Below, piece after piece: positions 48,255-58,332 of a DNA stretch of 64,000 nucleotides. Source of the stretch: Kitasatospora indigofera (lineage in GTDB: Bacteria > Actinomycetota > Actinomycetes > Streptomycetales > Streptomycetaceae). Every line of letters starts with the position of its first letter. Position 1 is the stretch's first letter. The notes below the pieces were generated by a model. The model had not been told where the DNA came from and made no database searches. It was given only the letters and a program-made list of their open reading frames with translations. Position numbers and translations under genes: made by a program. The DNA is taken from the NCBI RefSeq assembly GCF_014655955.1, contig NZ_BNBO01000005.1, positions 62,001 to 126,000 of the forward strand. The letters are read 5' to 3'.

Positions 48255-49100
48255 TCAGCGCTGGGTCGGCACCTCGGCGGCGGGCTCCCCCGTCACCTCG
48301 TTGGGCAGGGCGCCGCCGAACCGGCGGTCGCGCATCGCGTACTGCTCGCAGGCCCGCCACAGGTCGCGGCGGTCGAAGTCCGGCCAGAGCACGTCCTGGA
48401 ACACGAACTCGGCGTAGGCGGACTGCCAGAGCAGGAAGTTGGAGGTGCGCTGCTCGCCGCTGGGGCGCAGGAAGAGGTCCACGTCCGGCATGTCCGGGTG
48501 GTACATGTACCTGGCGACGGTCTTCTCGTTGACCTTCTTCGGGTCCAGCTTGCCGGCCGCGACATCGGCCGCGATGGCCGCCGCCGCGTCGGCGACCTCG
48601 GCCCGGCCGCCGTAGTTGACGCACATGTAGAGCGTCACGGCGTCGTTGTCCTTGGTCTGCTCCTCGGCGACCTGCAGCTCCTGCACCACGCTCTTCCAGA
48701 GCTTGGGCATCCGGCCGGCCCAGCGGACCCGCACGCCCATCGCGTCCATCTCGTCGCGGCGGCGGTGGATGACGTCCCGGTTGAAGTTCATCAGGAACTT
48801 CACCTCCTCCGGGGACCGCTTCCAGTTCTCGGTGGAGAAGGCGTACAGCGAGATGTTCTTCACGCCCAGCTCGATGGCGCCCTTGAGGACGTCGAGCACG
48901 ACGCTCTCGCCGACCTTGTGGCCCTCGGTGCGGGGCAGCCCGCGCTCCTTGGCCCAGCGGCCGTTCCCGTCCATCACGATGGCGACGTGGCCCGGCACCA
49001 GCTCGCCGGGGATCTTCGGCGGCTGTGCGCCGCTCGGGTGCGGGGTCGGGGGGAGGTAGTCCCTCTGCTTGCTTCCGCCGAAGAGCCGTCGCGCTGCCAT
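48255..49100 (-). CDS. uppS: Isoprenyl transferase (undecaprenyl/polyprenyl diphosphate synthase)
   Basis: The 281-residue cis-prenyltransferase has the first-motif Asp in [16 protein letters not shown] near residue 44, ENWKRS, and the IPP-binding [20 protein letters not shown] near residue 223. It makes the C50-C55 lipid carrier for cell wall synthesis. ATG 49100 lies 2 nt after the recO stop codon, so the pair is one operon. Confidence 0.95.
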   Translation of the reverse strand: MAARRLFGGSKQRDYLPPTPHPSGAQPPKIPGELVPGHVAIVMDGNGRWAKERGLPRTEGHKVGESVVLDVLKGAIELGVKNISLYAFSTENWKRSPEEVKFLMNFNRDVIHRRRDEMDAMGVRVRWAGRMPKLWKSVVQELQVAEEQTKDNDAVTLYMCVNYGGRAEVADAAAAIAADVAAGKLDPKKVNEKTVARYMYHPDMPDVDLFLRPSGEQRTSNFLLWQSAYAEFVFQDVLWPDFDRRDLWRACEQYAMRDRRFGGALPNEVTGEPAAEVPTQR

Positions 49101-49102
49101 GC

Positions 49103-49849
49103 TTACTTCTCCACGTATCTCATCGAGCGGATTCCCCGCTCCAGGTGCCACTGCAGATAGGCCGCGACCAGACCGCTGCCCTCCCGCCAGTACCGCGGCT
49201 CGCAGGCGTCGGCCGTCTGCCAGTCCCCTGACAGGAGCGAGCCGAGCAGTACCAGTGTCTCAGGGGAGGGTACGGCACAGCCAGGCACCCGGCAGTCCCC
49301 GCAGAGCACTCCGCCGGCCTGCAGCGAGAAGAACCGGTTGGGCCCTTCGAGTCCGCACTTCGCGCAGTCGGTGAAGCTCGCGCCGTACCCGTTGACGGCG
49401 AGCGAGCGCAGCAGGAAGGCGTCCAGCACCAGGTGCGACTCGTGCCGGCCGGCGGCGAGCGTCCGCAGTCCGCCGACCAGCAGCAGGTACTGCTGGACGG
49501 CCGGCTCGCCCTCGTTCTCGGCGAACCGTTCCGCCGTCTCCAGCATCGCCGTACCGGCGGTGTAGCGGCCGTAGTCGGCGACGATCGGGCCGCCGTACGG
49601 TGCGATCGTCTCCACCTGGGTGCAGAGCGGCAGGCCACGGCCGATCAGGTCGCTGCCGCGGCTGAAGAACTGCACGTCCACGTGCGAGAACGGCTCCAGC
49701 CGGGCGCCGAACTTGGACTTGGTCTTGCGCACCCCGCGGGCGACCGCGCGGACCTTGCCGTGCCGCCGGGTGAGCAGCGTGATGATCCGGTCGGCCTCGC
49801 CGAGCTTCTGCGCGCGGAGCACGACACCGTCGTCCCGGTACAGGCTCAT
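49103..49849 (-). CDS. recO: DNA repair protein RecO
   Basis: The 248-residue recombination mediator loads RecA with RecF/RecR. An N-terminal OB fold ([24 protein letters not shown]) is followed by a helical domain and a zinc-binding cluster (CAKCG near residue 157 and CGDCRVPGC near 178). It ends in TAA, rare in this genome. A 40-residue open frame upstream overlaps its ATG by 4 nt. Confidence 0.95.
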   Translation of the reverse strand: MSLYRDDGVVLRAQKLGEADRIITLLTRRHGKVRAVARGVRKTKSKFGARLEPFSHVDVQFFSRGSDLIGRGLPLCTQVETIAPYGGPIVADYGRYTAGTAMLETAERFAENEGEPAVQQYLLLVGGLRTLAAGRHESHLVLDAFLLRSLAVNGYGASFTDCAKCGLEGPNRFFSLQAGGVLCGDCRVPGCAVPSPETLVLLGSLLSGDWQTADACEPRYWREGSGLVAAYLQWHLERGIRSMRYVEK

Positions 49850-49968
49850 GCCGCGGCCCCGCCGGTCCGTCCCGGGCCGCCCGGGCGCACGGCGCCGCCG
49901 GGAGGCGCGGAGCGCTGCGGTGGCACGGGGCCGTCGAGGGGTGCGAGACCGTCGAACAGAGGGGGCAT
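49846..49968 (-). CDS. Possible 40-residue upstream ORF coupled to recO
   Basis: ATG 49968 to a TGA that overlaps the recO ATG by 4 nt. The peptide is Pro/Gly-rich (MPPLFDGLAPLDGPVPPQRS). It has genome-like third positions, but composition alone cannot prove translation, and no clear ribosome-binding site precedes it. It could be a translation-coupling leader. Confidence 0.3.
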   Translation of the reverse strand: MPPLFDGLAPLDGPVPPQRSAPPGGAVRPGGPGRTGGAAA

Positions 49969-50121
49969 CCGTCCATTCTCGCGCACCGGCCGCGTGCTCC
50001 GGGCGGAGCACCGGACGGGAGCACCGGGCAGCGGGAACGGCGGCGGTCGCCGGCGGCGGGACGGCAGCCGTGATCCCGCACCGGGGTCCGTGGGGGGATG
50101 TCCGCCGGTACGGGTCGCGGC

Positions 50122-50173
50122 GGGCCCGAGGGGGGAGGTCGGGCCCTGCTCCGGGGCAGGGGGGAGGCCCCGG
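50122..50173 (-). terminator. Hairpins after the TerB-like gene
   Basis: GGGCCCGA (50122-50129) pairs with TCGGGCCC (50139-50146) around a G-rich loop. A second pair, CCGGGGC/GCCCCGG (50151-50157, 50167-50173), sits closer to the stop codon. The remaining part of the 328-bp gap back to recO holds the 40-residue frame and no other recognisable feature. Confidence 0.5.
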
Positions 50174-50177
50174 AGGC

Positions 50178-50840
50178 TCAGTGCGCGGCGCGGGTCGCCG
50201 CTTCCAGCAGGGTGCCGACCTGCTCCTCGCCGAGGCCCAGGCACCGGCCCACCTCGGCCAGCGCCTCGCGCTCCTGCGGCAGGTACCGGCCGTCGGCCAG
50301 CGCGATCCAGGCGCCCTGGAGCAGCAGCCGCTCGCGGCCCTGCTGGGCGAGGTGCGCGGTGAGCGGTTCGAGGGCCGCGTGCAGTTCGACGGCGAGGCCG
50401 TCGGCCAGGCCGTGCGCCTGGTGGAGTTCGCCGCCCAGACCGGACAGCGCGGCCAGCGCGGCGAGCACCTGGGCCTCGCCGCAGTCCTCGAAGCCGGCGT
50501 CCTTGACGACCGCGCAGGCCGCCTCGCGGGCGCTGCGCCCGCCGGTGCCGCCGGCCGCCAGGACGGCCAGGGCCACGGTGTACTGGGCGTCGCGGAGCAT
50601 CGCCGAGAGGCGGACGCTGGTGAGCTGTTCCAGGCTCTGGACGCCGTACCGGCCGTGGCAGGTGGTGCACTGGACGCTGCCGATCACCGGCCCCAGCGGG
50701 AGCACCGGTGTGCCGAGGAGACGCAGCCACCGCCGGCCGTGCTGCCGACGGTAGTTGCGGTCCCCGCCGCAGCCTGGGCAGAAGAAGTCACCGAGAACGT
50801 CAGTCCGCCACCGAGGACGGACACCCCACAACCCTGTCAC
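50178..50840 (-). CDS. TerB-like protein with N-terminal zinc ribbon
   Basis: The product is 220 residues from GTG 50840. A zinc ribbon (FFCPGCGG near residue 20 and CTTCHGRYG near 59) is joined to a helical TerB-type domain (LTSVRLSAMLRDAQYTVALAVLAAGG, GAWIALADGRYLPQEREALAEVGRCLGL). TerB domains occur in tellurite-resistance and envelope-stress contexts and bind metal; whether the acidic pocket is functional here is unclear. No other ter gene is nearby. Confidence 0.75.
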   Translation of the reverse strand: MTGLWGVRPRWRTDVLGDFFCPGCGGDRNYRRQHGRRWLRLLGTPVLPLGPVIGSVQCTTCHGRYGVQSLEQLTSVRLSAMLRDAQYTVALAVLAAGGTGGRSAREAACAVVKDAGFEDCGEAQVLAALAALSGLGGELHQAHGLADGLAVELHAALEPLTAHLAQQGRERLLLQGAWIALADGRYLPQEREALAEVGRCLGLGEEQVGTLLEAATRAAH

Positions 50841-51277
50841 GGCGCCACTCCCCAGACATGGCAGGCGGCCTGCACAACAATGGGCAGGTCACGCGACCGG
50901 ACGCCGTGGCCGTCCCACCGACCCCGGATTTCCGGTGGGTCGATGTTGCCATGGTTACGGGCATGTGTCAGTACCCCGAACGGCTTCCGACACAGAAAAA
51001 TGTGGCGCAGAACACAGCTTCATTGGGGCTCGGCTCGCCTCCGGGGCGCTTTGATCCGGTGCCGACGGTCGTCGCTTCGTCAGTCGCTTCGCTCCTGCCC
51101 GCGCTCCTCGCTTTCGGCACCGGCGCGCCCCTTCGGCTCGCTCGCGGTGGCGGGGGCCGGGGTCACTACGTGCGGGGGTGGGACGGGGTGGAGGGGGCGG
51201 GGCGGGTGGTCCCGGGAACGCGAACGGGCCGCCTCGGAGGGCGGCCCGTTCGGTGCTGCGAGGTTCAGCCGGAAGGA
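50841..51277. other. 437-bp intergenic region, leuA terminator and TerB-like gene promoter
   Basis: This is the gap between the divergent-facing end of leuA and the start of the TerB-like gene. About 50940-51030 is A/T-richer and holds a small dyad TGTGTC-N19-GACACA (50964-50969, 50989-50994). No frame with convincing codon use was seen. The leuA terminator lies at its right end. Confidence 0.55.
51221..51252 (-). terminator. leuA terminator
   Basis: A 13-bp perfect stem (51221-51233 with 51240-51252) with a 6-nt loop lies 25 nt after the leuA stop codon. Confidence 0.85.
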
Positions 51278-53158
<1,881 letters not shown>

Positions 53159-53209
53159 TCATACGCGCACAGCACAGTCCCCCGCGGCAAGGGAGCCGGC
53201 CTCGGTGGA

Positions 53210-53257
53210 CTACAGGCCCTCGCCGCGGCGGCTAAGAAGAAGCTGCCGGATACGCAT
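53210..53257 (-). CDS. leuA leader peptide (transcription attenuation)
   Basis: A 15-residue frame, MRIRQLLLSRRGEGL, runs from ATG 53257 to TAG 53210-53212 and ends 135 nt before leuA. The three leucines are adjacent and all use CTT, a rare Leu codon in this G+C-rich genome, which would make ribosome stalling sensitive to leucyl-tRNA. Leader-peptide control of leucine genes has been described in streptomycetes. No clear ribosome-binding site precedes the ATG, so the leader may begin near the transcript 5' end. Confidence 0.8.
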   Translation of the reverse strand: MRIRQLLLSRRGEGL

Positions 53258-53338
53258 GATGTGAACCAGCGTAACCCAGGCCCTCCCGAGCCCGAAGCGC
53301 GTCCACGGACTTTTTCACCCTTTGAGACGAACGGCTGC

Positions 53339-53375
53339 GTGACGGCCTGGTGACAAATTGTCACGGCTGCGTCAC
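53339..53375. promoter_or_regulatory. Symmetric four-half-site GTGAC operator before the M4 protease gene
   Basis: GTGAC 53339-53343, GTGAC 53350-53354, GTCAC 53360-53364 and GTCAC 53371-53375 are spaced 6, 5 and 6 nt and form a 37-bp array with two-fold symmetry. The centre is the perfect palindrome GTGACAA-A-TTGTCAC (53350-53364). It ends 10 nt before the protease ATG. The 11-bp register resembles GlnR/OmpR-type tandem half-sites, but the half-sites themselves do not include GAAAC, so the regulator is open. Confidence 0.75.
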
Positions 53376-53385
53376 CCTTGGCGCC

Positions 53386-54405
53386 ATGACTCCCCTCCCT
53401 CCGCGCTGCTCGATCGTCCCGCCCTACGTCCTGGACCGGCTCGCCGAGCAGGGCCACACGGCCGCCGTCCGCTCGCTCGCCCTCGACGCCACGCACCGCG
53501 AGGCCCGGCTGGTGGCACCGGTGCCCGCGCCCGGAACGGACCGTCCCCGGCGCGTCGTCCGCGACGCGCGGCACACCGAACGGCTGCCCGGACGCACGGT
53601 GCGACCGGAGGGTGCGCCGCCGGTCGCCGACCCCTGCGTCAACCAGGCCTACGACGGCCTGGGCGCCACCTACGCGCTCTTCTCCGACGTGTACGGCCGC
53701 CCCTCGATCGACGGCGCCGGGATGCGGCTGGACGCGACCGTCCACTACGGCGAGCACTACGACAACGCCTTCTGGGACGGGCAGCGGATGGTCTTCGGCG
53801 ACGGGGACGGCGTCGTGTTCGGCGACTTCACCGCCTGCGTGGACGTCATCGGCCACGAACTCTCCCACGGCGTCACCCAGTTCACCGCCGGACTGGCCTA
53901 CCACGACCAGTCCGGCGCGCTCAACGAGTCGCTGTCCGACGTCTTCGGGTCCCTGGTCAAGCAGTACGCCCTGCGGCAGAGCGCCGACGAGGCCGACTGG
54001 CTGATCGGCTCCGGCCTGCTCGCCCCCGGCGTGCAGGGCGTGGCCCTGCGCTCGATGAAGGCACCCGGCACCGCCTACGACGACCCCCGGCTCGGCAAGG
54101 ACCCGCAGCCGGCCCACCTGCGCGACTACGTCGGGACCACGCAGGACCAGGGCGGCGTGCACATCAACTCGGGCATCCCCAACCACGCCTTCTACCTGCT
54201 CGCCACCGCCCTCGGCGGTCCGGCCTGGGAGCGGGCCGGCCGGATCTGGTACGACACCCTGACCACCCACCGGCTGACCCCCGACGCCGGGTTCACGGCC
54301 TTCGCCCGGGCCACCGTGGCCGCCGCCGCGGCCCGCTACCAGGACGAGGCGGTCGCCAACACGGTGACGGCGGCCTGGGCCAAGGTCGGCATCAGTGTCG
54401 GATGA
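53386..54405 (+). CDS. Protealysin-like M4 metalloprotease, no signal peptide
   Basis: The 339-residue thermolysin-family protease has zinc ligands H157 and H161 with catalytic E158 in HELSH and a third ligand E181 in NESLSD. A later HINSGIPNHAFY segment carries the second catalytic His. There is no signal peptide. Instead the N-terminus has the CSIVPPYVLDRLA motif of the short protealysin propeptide, whose C8 can act as a cysteine switch. The mature enzyme therefore begins near residue 50. An emfourin-type inhibitor gene follows at 54465. ATG 53386 is preceded by an operator array. An in-frame GTG at 53350 lies within that operator and is rejected. Confidence 0.93.
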   Translation: MTPLPPRCSIVPPYVLDRLAEQGHTAAVRSLALDATHREARLVAPVPAPGTDRPRRVVRDARHTERLPGRTVRPEGAPPVADPCVNQAYDGLGATYALFSDVYGRPSIDGAGMRLDATVHYGEHYDNAFWDGQRMVFGDGDGVVFGDFTACVDVIGHELSHGVTQFTAGLAYHDQSGALNESLSDVFGSLVKQYALRQSADEADWLIGSGLLAPGVQGVALRSMKAPGTAYDDPRLGKDPQPAHLRDYVGTTQDQGGVHINSGIPNHAFYLLATALGGPAWERAGRIWYDTLTTHRLTPDAGFTAFARATVAAAAARYQDEAVANTVTAAWAKVGISVG

Positions 54406-54464
54406 GGTCCGGTTAATGTGAAGCTCTGGGAAAGCGAGCGCAAATCCCAGCCCTGGGTAGCACC

Positions 54465-54740
54465 ATGGACACCATGCGTATCCAGGTGACCCGGACCGGC
54501 GGCCTCGCGGGCCGCACACGCCAAGCGGAGCTGGACACCGCCGAGCGCACGGACGCCCCGCACGTCCACGCCCTCGCCCGGGAGGCCGTGGTGGGCGGGC
54601 TGCGCGCGCCCTCGTACGGGGTCCCGGACGGCTTCCACTACGCCATCACCGTCGACGGGCGCACCGTCCACTGCGCCGATCCCAAACTGACCGACTCCCA
54701 GCGCGAACTGGTCTCGCTGGTGCTCCGCGAGGGCGCCTGA
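54465..54740 (+). CDS. Emfourin-like protealysin inhibitor
   Basis: The 91-residue protein begins (from M4) as RIQVTRTGGLAGRTRQAELDT and continues with YGVPDGFHYAITVDGRTVHCADPKLT. This matches the emfourin family, small proteins encoded beside protealysin-like M4 proteases that block the active site. The 59-nt gap behind the protease gene fits co-transcription. ATG 54465 is used; ATG 54474 gives the more typical N-terminus. Confidence 0.85.
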   Translation: MDTMRIQVTRTGGLAGRTRQAELDTAERTDAPHVHALAREAVVGGLRAPSYGVPDGFHYAITVDGRTVHCADPKLTDSQRELVSLVLREGA

Positions 54741-54781
54741 GCCTCCGGCCGCCCCCCCGGGGGGCGCCGCCCGGAGGGGTT

Positions 54782-54816
54782 GCCGGGGCCGCCCGGCGGT
54801 GGCGGGCGGCCCCGGC
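54782..54816. terminator. Bidirectional terminator after the inhibitor gene
   Basis: A 14-bp perfect stem (54782-54795 with 54803-54816) with a 7-nt loop lies between the inhibitor gene and the convergent hypothetical gene at 54820. Confidence 0.85.
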
Positions 54817-54819
54817 GGG

Positions 54820-55407
54820 TCAGCGGCCCTTCGCCTCGAACCGGACGAAGTCCCGGCCCCGCGGCCCGGCCTGCTCCAGCAGCGACTGGCCGACCACCGT
54901 GTCCGGCGCGCCCACCACCGCGCAGAGCCGCCGCAGCACGTCCTCGCCGCTCGGCCGGCTGCCGTCCGGCGCCGGGTCGTTGCGGACCTCGGCGAGCGGG
55001 CCCGCCGCCCCGGGCACCAGCCCGGCCTTGCGGCTGATCTCCGCACAGTGCTTGTCCCAGCCCGCGCGCTGGGCGTCCCGCTGCCGCGGGTCCCCGGCCG
55101 GGGTCCAGTCGGCCGCCCAGCCCAGCTCCAGGTAGCCGCCGCCGGGGAAGCAGGCCGTGGCGCAGGCGCCGCCCTGTTCGTCCCGGAGCAGCCAGACCGT
55201 CTCCTTGAGCTCGACCGCGAGGTCCCAGGCGGGGTTCCGCAGGCGGCCCGCCGAGATCCGCCCGAACCGGGGCCTGGGCGGGTCGAAGAGGACGCCGCTG
55301 CCCCGGCCGTCCGCCCCGGGGAAGAGGTAGCCGCCGAGCCTGGAGCGGCCCAGGGCCGCCAGCGTGCGCTCGGTCGGGGCGCCGGTGACTGCGGCGTAGG
55401 TGGGCAC
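54820..55407 (-). CDS. Hypothetical protein, 195 residues
   Basis: The product runs from GTG 55407. A mostly soluble alpha/beta protein with VELKETVWLLRDEQGGACATACFPGGGYLELGWA and GEDVLRRLCAVVGAPDTVVGQSLL. The N-terminal part (RLGGYLFPGADGRGSGVLFDP) resembles no domain I can name. It has two adjacent Cys (ACATACF). It stands between the emfourin gene and the M16-like gene. Function is unknown. Confidence 0.6.
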   Translation of the reverse strand: MPTYAAVTGAPTERTLAALGRSRLGGYLFPGADGRGSGVLFDPPRPRFGRISAGRLRNPAWDLAVELKETVWLLRDEQGGACATACFPGGGYLELGWAADWTPAGDPRQRDAQRAGWDKHCAEISRKAGLVPGAAGPLAEVRNDPAPDGSRPSGEDVLRRLCAVVGAPDTVVGQSLLEQAGPRGRDFVRFEAKGR

Positions 55408-55459
55408 GGTGTGTTCCGATCGTTCGCTGGGCGGAGGGCGAAAACGCTTGAGCGGTGGG

Positions 55460-56938
55460 TCAGTTGTCCGCGCTGCGGAACCCGGAGGCGGCGTAGCGCA
55501 ACTCCTCGGGCACGGCCGCGTCGAGGGCCCGCAGCCCGGGCGTGAGGCCGGCGAACATCTCCGGCAGGACGGGGATGACGCAGGGCGCGGCCCCGAACAC
55601 CACCCGCCCGGGCCCCTGGATCTCCACCCCGACCACCTCCCGGTACGGGATGTGGTGCACCTCGCCGTCCGGGTTGCGCAGCCAGACGCCCGCGTCGTTC
55701 AGCACCAGCCGGGCCCGCCGGGCCGCCGGGTGGAACAGCCGGTCCTTGACCGAGGGGCGGAACTGCTGCCCGTCGGCCGGCAGGCCGGCCGCGGTGCAGC
55801 GGGCCTCGGGCAGCGGGGAGCCGTCCGGCAGGCGCAGCGAGACCTCGGTCCCCGGGGGGACGACGAGCAGCGCGGAGTCCATCGCCCGGGCGAAGGCCCG
55901 GTGCACCTGCTCCGCGGTGACCTTCTCCAGCAGTGCGAGCCGCTCCGGCACCGGCCGGTAGGGGGTGCCGAACAGTTCGGCCGAGGCCGCGAGTTCCAGC
56001 TCGAAGGAGACCGCGCGGGGGTCGAGGAAAAGCTCCCGGGCGGCGGCGACCTCCTCGGCGACCTCCTCCTCCGAGGGGCCTTCGGCGGCCAGCTTCAGGG
56101 CTCCCTCCCAGAGCAGTACGGCGACCCGCTGCTCCTCGCCCTCCCGCGCGTCGAGGTGCACGACCCGCTCGCCCCGGCCGAGGCCGGCCGCCGCGGAGGC
56201 GCAGGAGACGTCGTAGCTGAGCCCGTGCTGGTGGCGCGCGGTGTTGCGCAGGCGCTCCTGGAGGACGGCCAGCGCCAGCTGGAGCGGCTGGTCGGCCAGG
56301 TCGCAGTCGAGGCCGAGGCCCGGGCCCGGGACGGCGTCCTCCTGCCAGCGGGAGTGCGCCGTGCGGACCTGCTGGGCCTCGCCGCGGGCGGGGCGCGGCC
56401 CCGCCGGCAGCGGCAGCCGCAGGCCCTCCGGCGGCGGGCCGGTGAGGACGAGGACGGCGTTGCCGGCGTGGAAGAAGCGCGCGACGACGTCGCGGACCGC
56501 CTCCAGCGGGATGCGGTCCGGCCCGGGGCCGTTCCAGGGGGCCAGGCCGAGGCCCTCGATGCCATAGCGGTGCGAGAGCAGGGCGCCGACGGTCGGGTGG
56601 CTGGCGCAGCCGTCCTCGGCCGCCAGGACGCCGCTCTCCTGCTCGATCCGCTCGACCGGAAGGTCCGCGAGCGCCTGGCAGACCAGCGTCAGGTAGGCGG
56701 TGATCTGCTCGGGCCGCCCGGTGGCGGTGAACTGGGTGAGCTCCAGGTCGACCATGGCGTTGTGCTCGTGGTGCAGCCTGGGCAGGGTGCTCATCGCGAG
56801 GTGCTCGACGAGGTGCGTCACGCCGAGCGTGCGGAAGGTCTCGTCCCTCGCCCCGCAGCCGAACACCAGGGCGGCTTCGAGCGGGCCGGGGGCCTGCTCC
56901 CAGAGGACGGGGACTCCGTCGATGACATCACGATGCAT
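55460..56938 (-). CDS. M16-family peptidase-like protein with extra C-terminal domain
   Basis: The 492-residue protein has the inverted zinc motif HLVEHLAM (HxxEH, residues about 42-46) of pitrilysin/insulinase proteases and the distant Glu region about 75 residues later (EQESGVLAAED). The second half of the M16 fold (RLRNTARHQHGLSYDVS) is present. The last 110 residues (from about 375) read DRLFHPAARRARLVLNDAGVWLRNPDG, EVHHIPYREVVGVEIQGPGRVVFG and look like a PH-like domain of unknown role. It is cytoplasmic, as no signal peptide is visible. It may be active, but it is far shorter than canonical M16 enzymes with two repeats. Confidence 0.8.
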   Translation of the reverse strand: MHRDVIDGVPVLWEQAPGPLEAALVFGCGARDETFRTLGVTHLVEHLAMSTLPRLHHEHNAMVDLELTQFTATGRPEQITAYLTLVCQALADLPVERIEQESGVLAAEDGCASHPTVGALLSHRYGIEGLGLAPWNGPGPDRIPLEAVRDVVARFFHAGNAVLVLTGPPPEGLRLPLPAGPRPARGEAQQVRTAHSRWQEDAVPGPGLGLDCDLADQPLQLALAVLQERLRNTARHQHGLSYDVSCASAAAGLGRGERVVHLDAREGEEQRVAVLLWEGALKLAAEGPSEEEVAEEVAAARELFLDPRAVSFELELAASAELFGTPYRPVPERLALLEKVTAEQVHRAFARAMDSALLVVPPGTEVSLRLPDGSPLPEARCTAAGLPADGQQFRPSVKDRLFHPAARRARLVLNDAGVWLRNPDGEVHHIPYREVVGVEIQGPGRVVFGAAPCVIPVLPEMFAGLTPGLRALDAAVPEELRYAASGFRSADN

Positions 56939-57048
56939 CGGGCGATCATACGATTGCCCAGGTCAGAGGGGGTCACCGGGCCCCTGGCGGGCCCCGGACG
57001 GCCGACGGCCCGGCCCGCCCCGGAGGGCACGACCGGGCCGCCGGTCCG

Positions 57049-57990
57049 TCAGAAACCGAGCTTGCGCAGCTGCTTGGGGTCGCGCTGCCAGTCCTTGGCG
57101 ACCTTGACGTGCAGGTCCAGGTAGACCGGCGTGCCGAGCAGCGCCTCGATGTGCTTGCGGGCGGTGGTCCCGACGTGCTTCAGACGGGCGCCCTTGGCGC
57201 CGATCACGATGGCCTTCTGGCTCTGCCGCTCGATGTACACGTTGGCGTGGATGTCCAGCAGCGGGCGGTCCGCCGGGCGGCCCTCGCGCGGGATCATCTC
57301 CTCGACCACCACGGCCAGCGAGTGCGGCAGCTCGTCGCGGACGCCCTCCAGGGCCGCCTCACGGATCAGCTCGGCGACCATGACCTGCTCGGGCTCGTCG
57401 GTGAGGTCACCGTCCGGGTAGAGCGCCGGGCCCGCCGGGAGCAGCGGAGTGAGCAGGTCGGCCAGCAGGCCGACCTGGGTGTCGGCGACGGCCGAGACGG
57501 GGACGATCTCGGCCCACTCGATGCCGAGTTCCAGGCCGAGCTGGTGGATGGCGATCAGCTGGGCGGCCAGTGCCTTGGAGTCGACCAGGTCGGTCTTGGT
57601 GACGATGGCGACCTTGGGCGTCTTCTTGATCTCGGCGAGTTCCTTGGCGATGAACTTGTCGCCGGGGCCGAGCTTCTGGTCGGCGGGGAGGCAGAAGCCG
57701 ATCACGTCGACCTCGGCCCAGGTGCTGCGGACCAGGTCGTTGAGGCGCTCGCCGAGCAGGGTGCGGGGCTTGTGCAGGCCGGGGGTGTCGACCAGCACGA
57801 GCTGGGCGTCCGGGCGGTGCACGATGCCGCGTACGGTGTGCCGGGTGGTCTGGGGGCGGTCGGAGGTGATCGCGACCTTCGTCCCCACCAGGGCGTTGGT
57901 CAGGGTCGACTTGCCCGCGTTGGGGCGGCCGACGAAGCACGCGAAGCCGGATCGGTAGGTGCCGGCCTGGGAGGGGGAAGTAACGCTCAT
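57049..57990 (-). CDS. era: Ribosome-assembly GTPase Era
   Basis: The 313-residue protein has G1 GRPNAGKS near residue 22, G2 TTRH, G3 DTPG, G4 TKTD and a C-terminal KH RNA-binding domain (VYIERQSQKAIVIGAKGARLKHVGTTARKHIE). It binds 16S rRNA during 30S maturation. ATG 57990 was chosen (GGGGCGC upstream); an ATG at 57999 adds three residues. It is in the same cluster as ybeY, corC and phoH, as in other actinobacteria. Confidence 0.95.
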   Translation of the reverse strand: MSVTSPSQAGTYRSGFACFVGRPNAGKSTLTNALVGTKVAITSDRPQTTRHTVRGIVHRPDAQLVLVDTPGLHKPRTLLGERLNDLVRSTWAEVDVIGFCLPADQKLGPGDKFIAKELAEIKKTPKVAIVTKTDLVDSKALAAQLIAIHQLGLELGIEWAEIVPVSAVADTQVGLLADLLTPLLPAGPALYPDGDLTDEPEQVMVAELIREAALEGVRDELPHSLAVVVEEMIPREGRPADRPLLDIHANVYIERQSQKAIVIGAKGARLKHVGTTARKHIEALLGTPVYLDLHVKVAKDWQRDPKQLRKLGF

Positions 57991-58052
57991 GCGCCCCATT
58001 GTCCCTGATCACCAAGGTCTGGACGGACAGGCCGCCGGAGCCCCGCCCCGCG

Positions 58053-58214
58053 CTACGGCTTCTTGCCGCCGCCGAGCGAGGCCAGGCCGCTGACCAGGAC
58101 GATCACGAAGAGGGCGATCGAGCCGCCCAGCCACCAGGGCGAGCCGGTCTCCTGCCACTTGCCCATGCCCATCACGCTGGCCAGCAGACCGGCGAAGAAC
58201 GCCCACGGCCCCAT
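58053..58214 (-). CDS. 53-residue small membrane protein
   Basis: ATG 58214 to TAG 58053-58055, with GGGAG 7 nt before the start. The sequence MGPWAFFAGLLASVMGMGKW is followed by a polar turn and the helix GGSIALFVIVLVSGLASLGG, then a GKKP end, so one or two membrane segments span nearly the whole protein. Codon use is genome-like. It lies between the era and cytidine-deaminase-like genes. Unknown function. Confidence 0.75.
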   Translation of the reverse strand: MGPWAFFAGLLASVMGMGKWQETGSPWWLGGSIALFVIVLVSGLASLGGGKKP

Positions 58215-58332
58215 CGTCCGGCTCCCCCGGTCAGGAGCTCCCCCCGGAGCTCTCCCGGTGAGATTATCCGTCGGAGCGACGGTGGTGGGCGTCCGTCCGC
58301 CTGTCGGCCGGACCGGCCTCGGTGCCCGTGGT

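Noticed and set aside
57006-57040. CGGCCCGG/CCGGGCCG hairpin after era
   Set aside because: A long 19-nt loop and only 8 bp in very G+C-rich DNA; too likely by chance to call a terminator.
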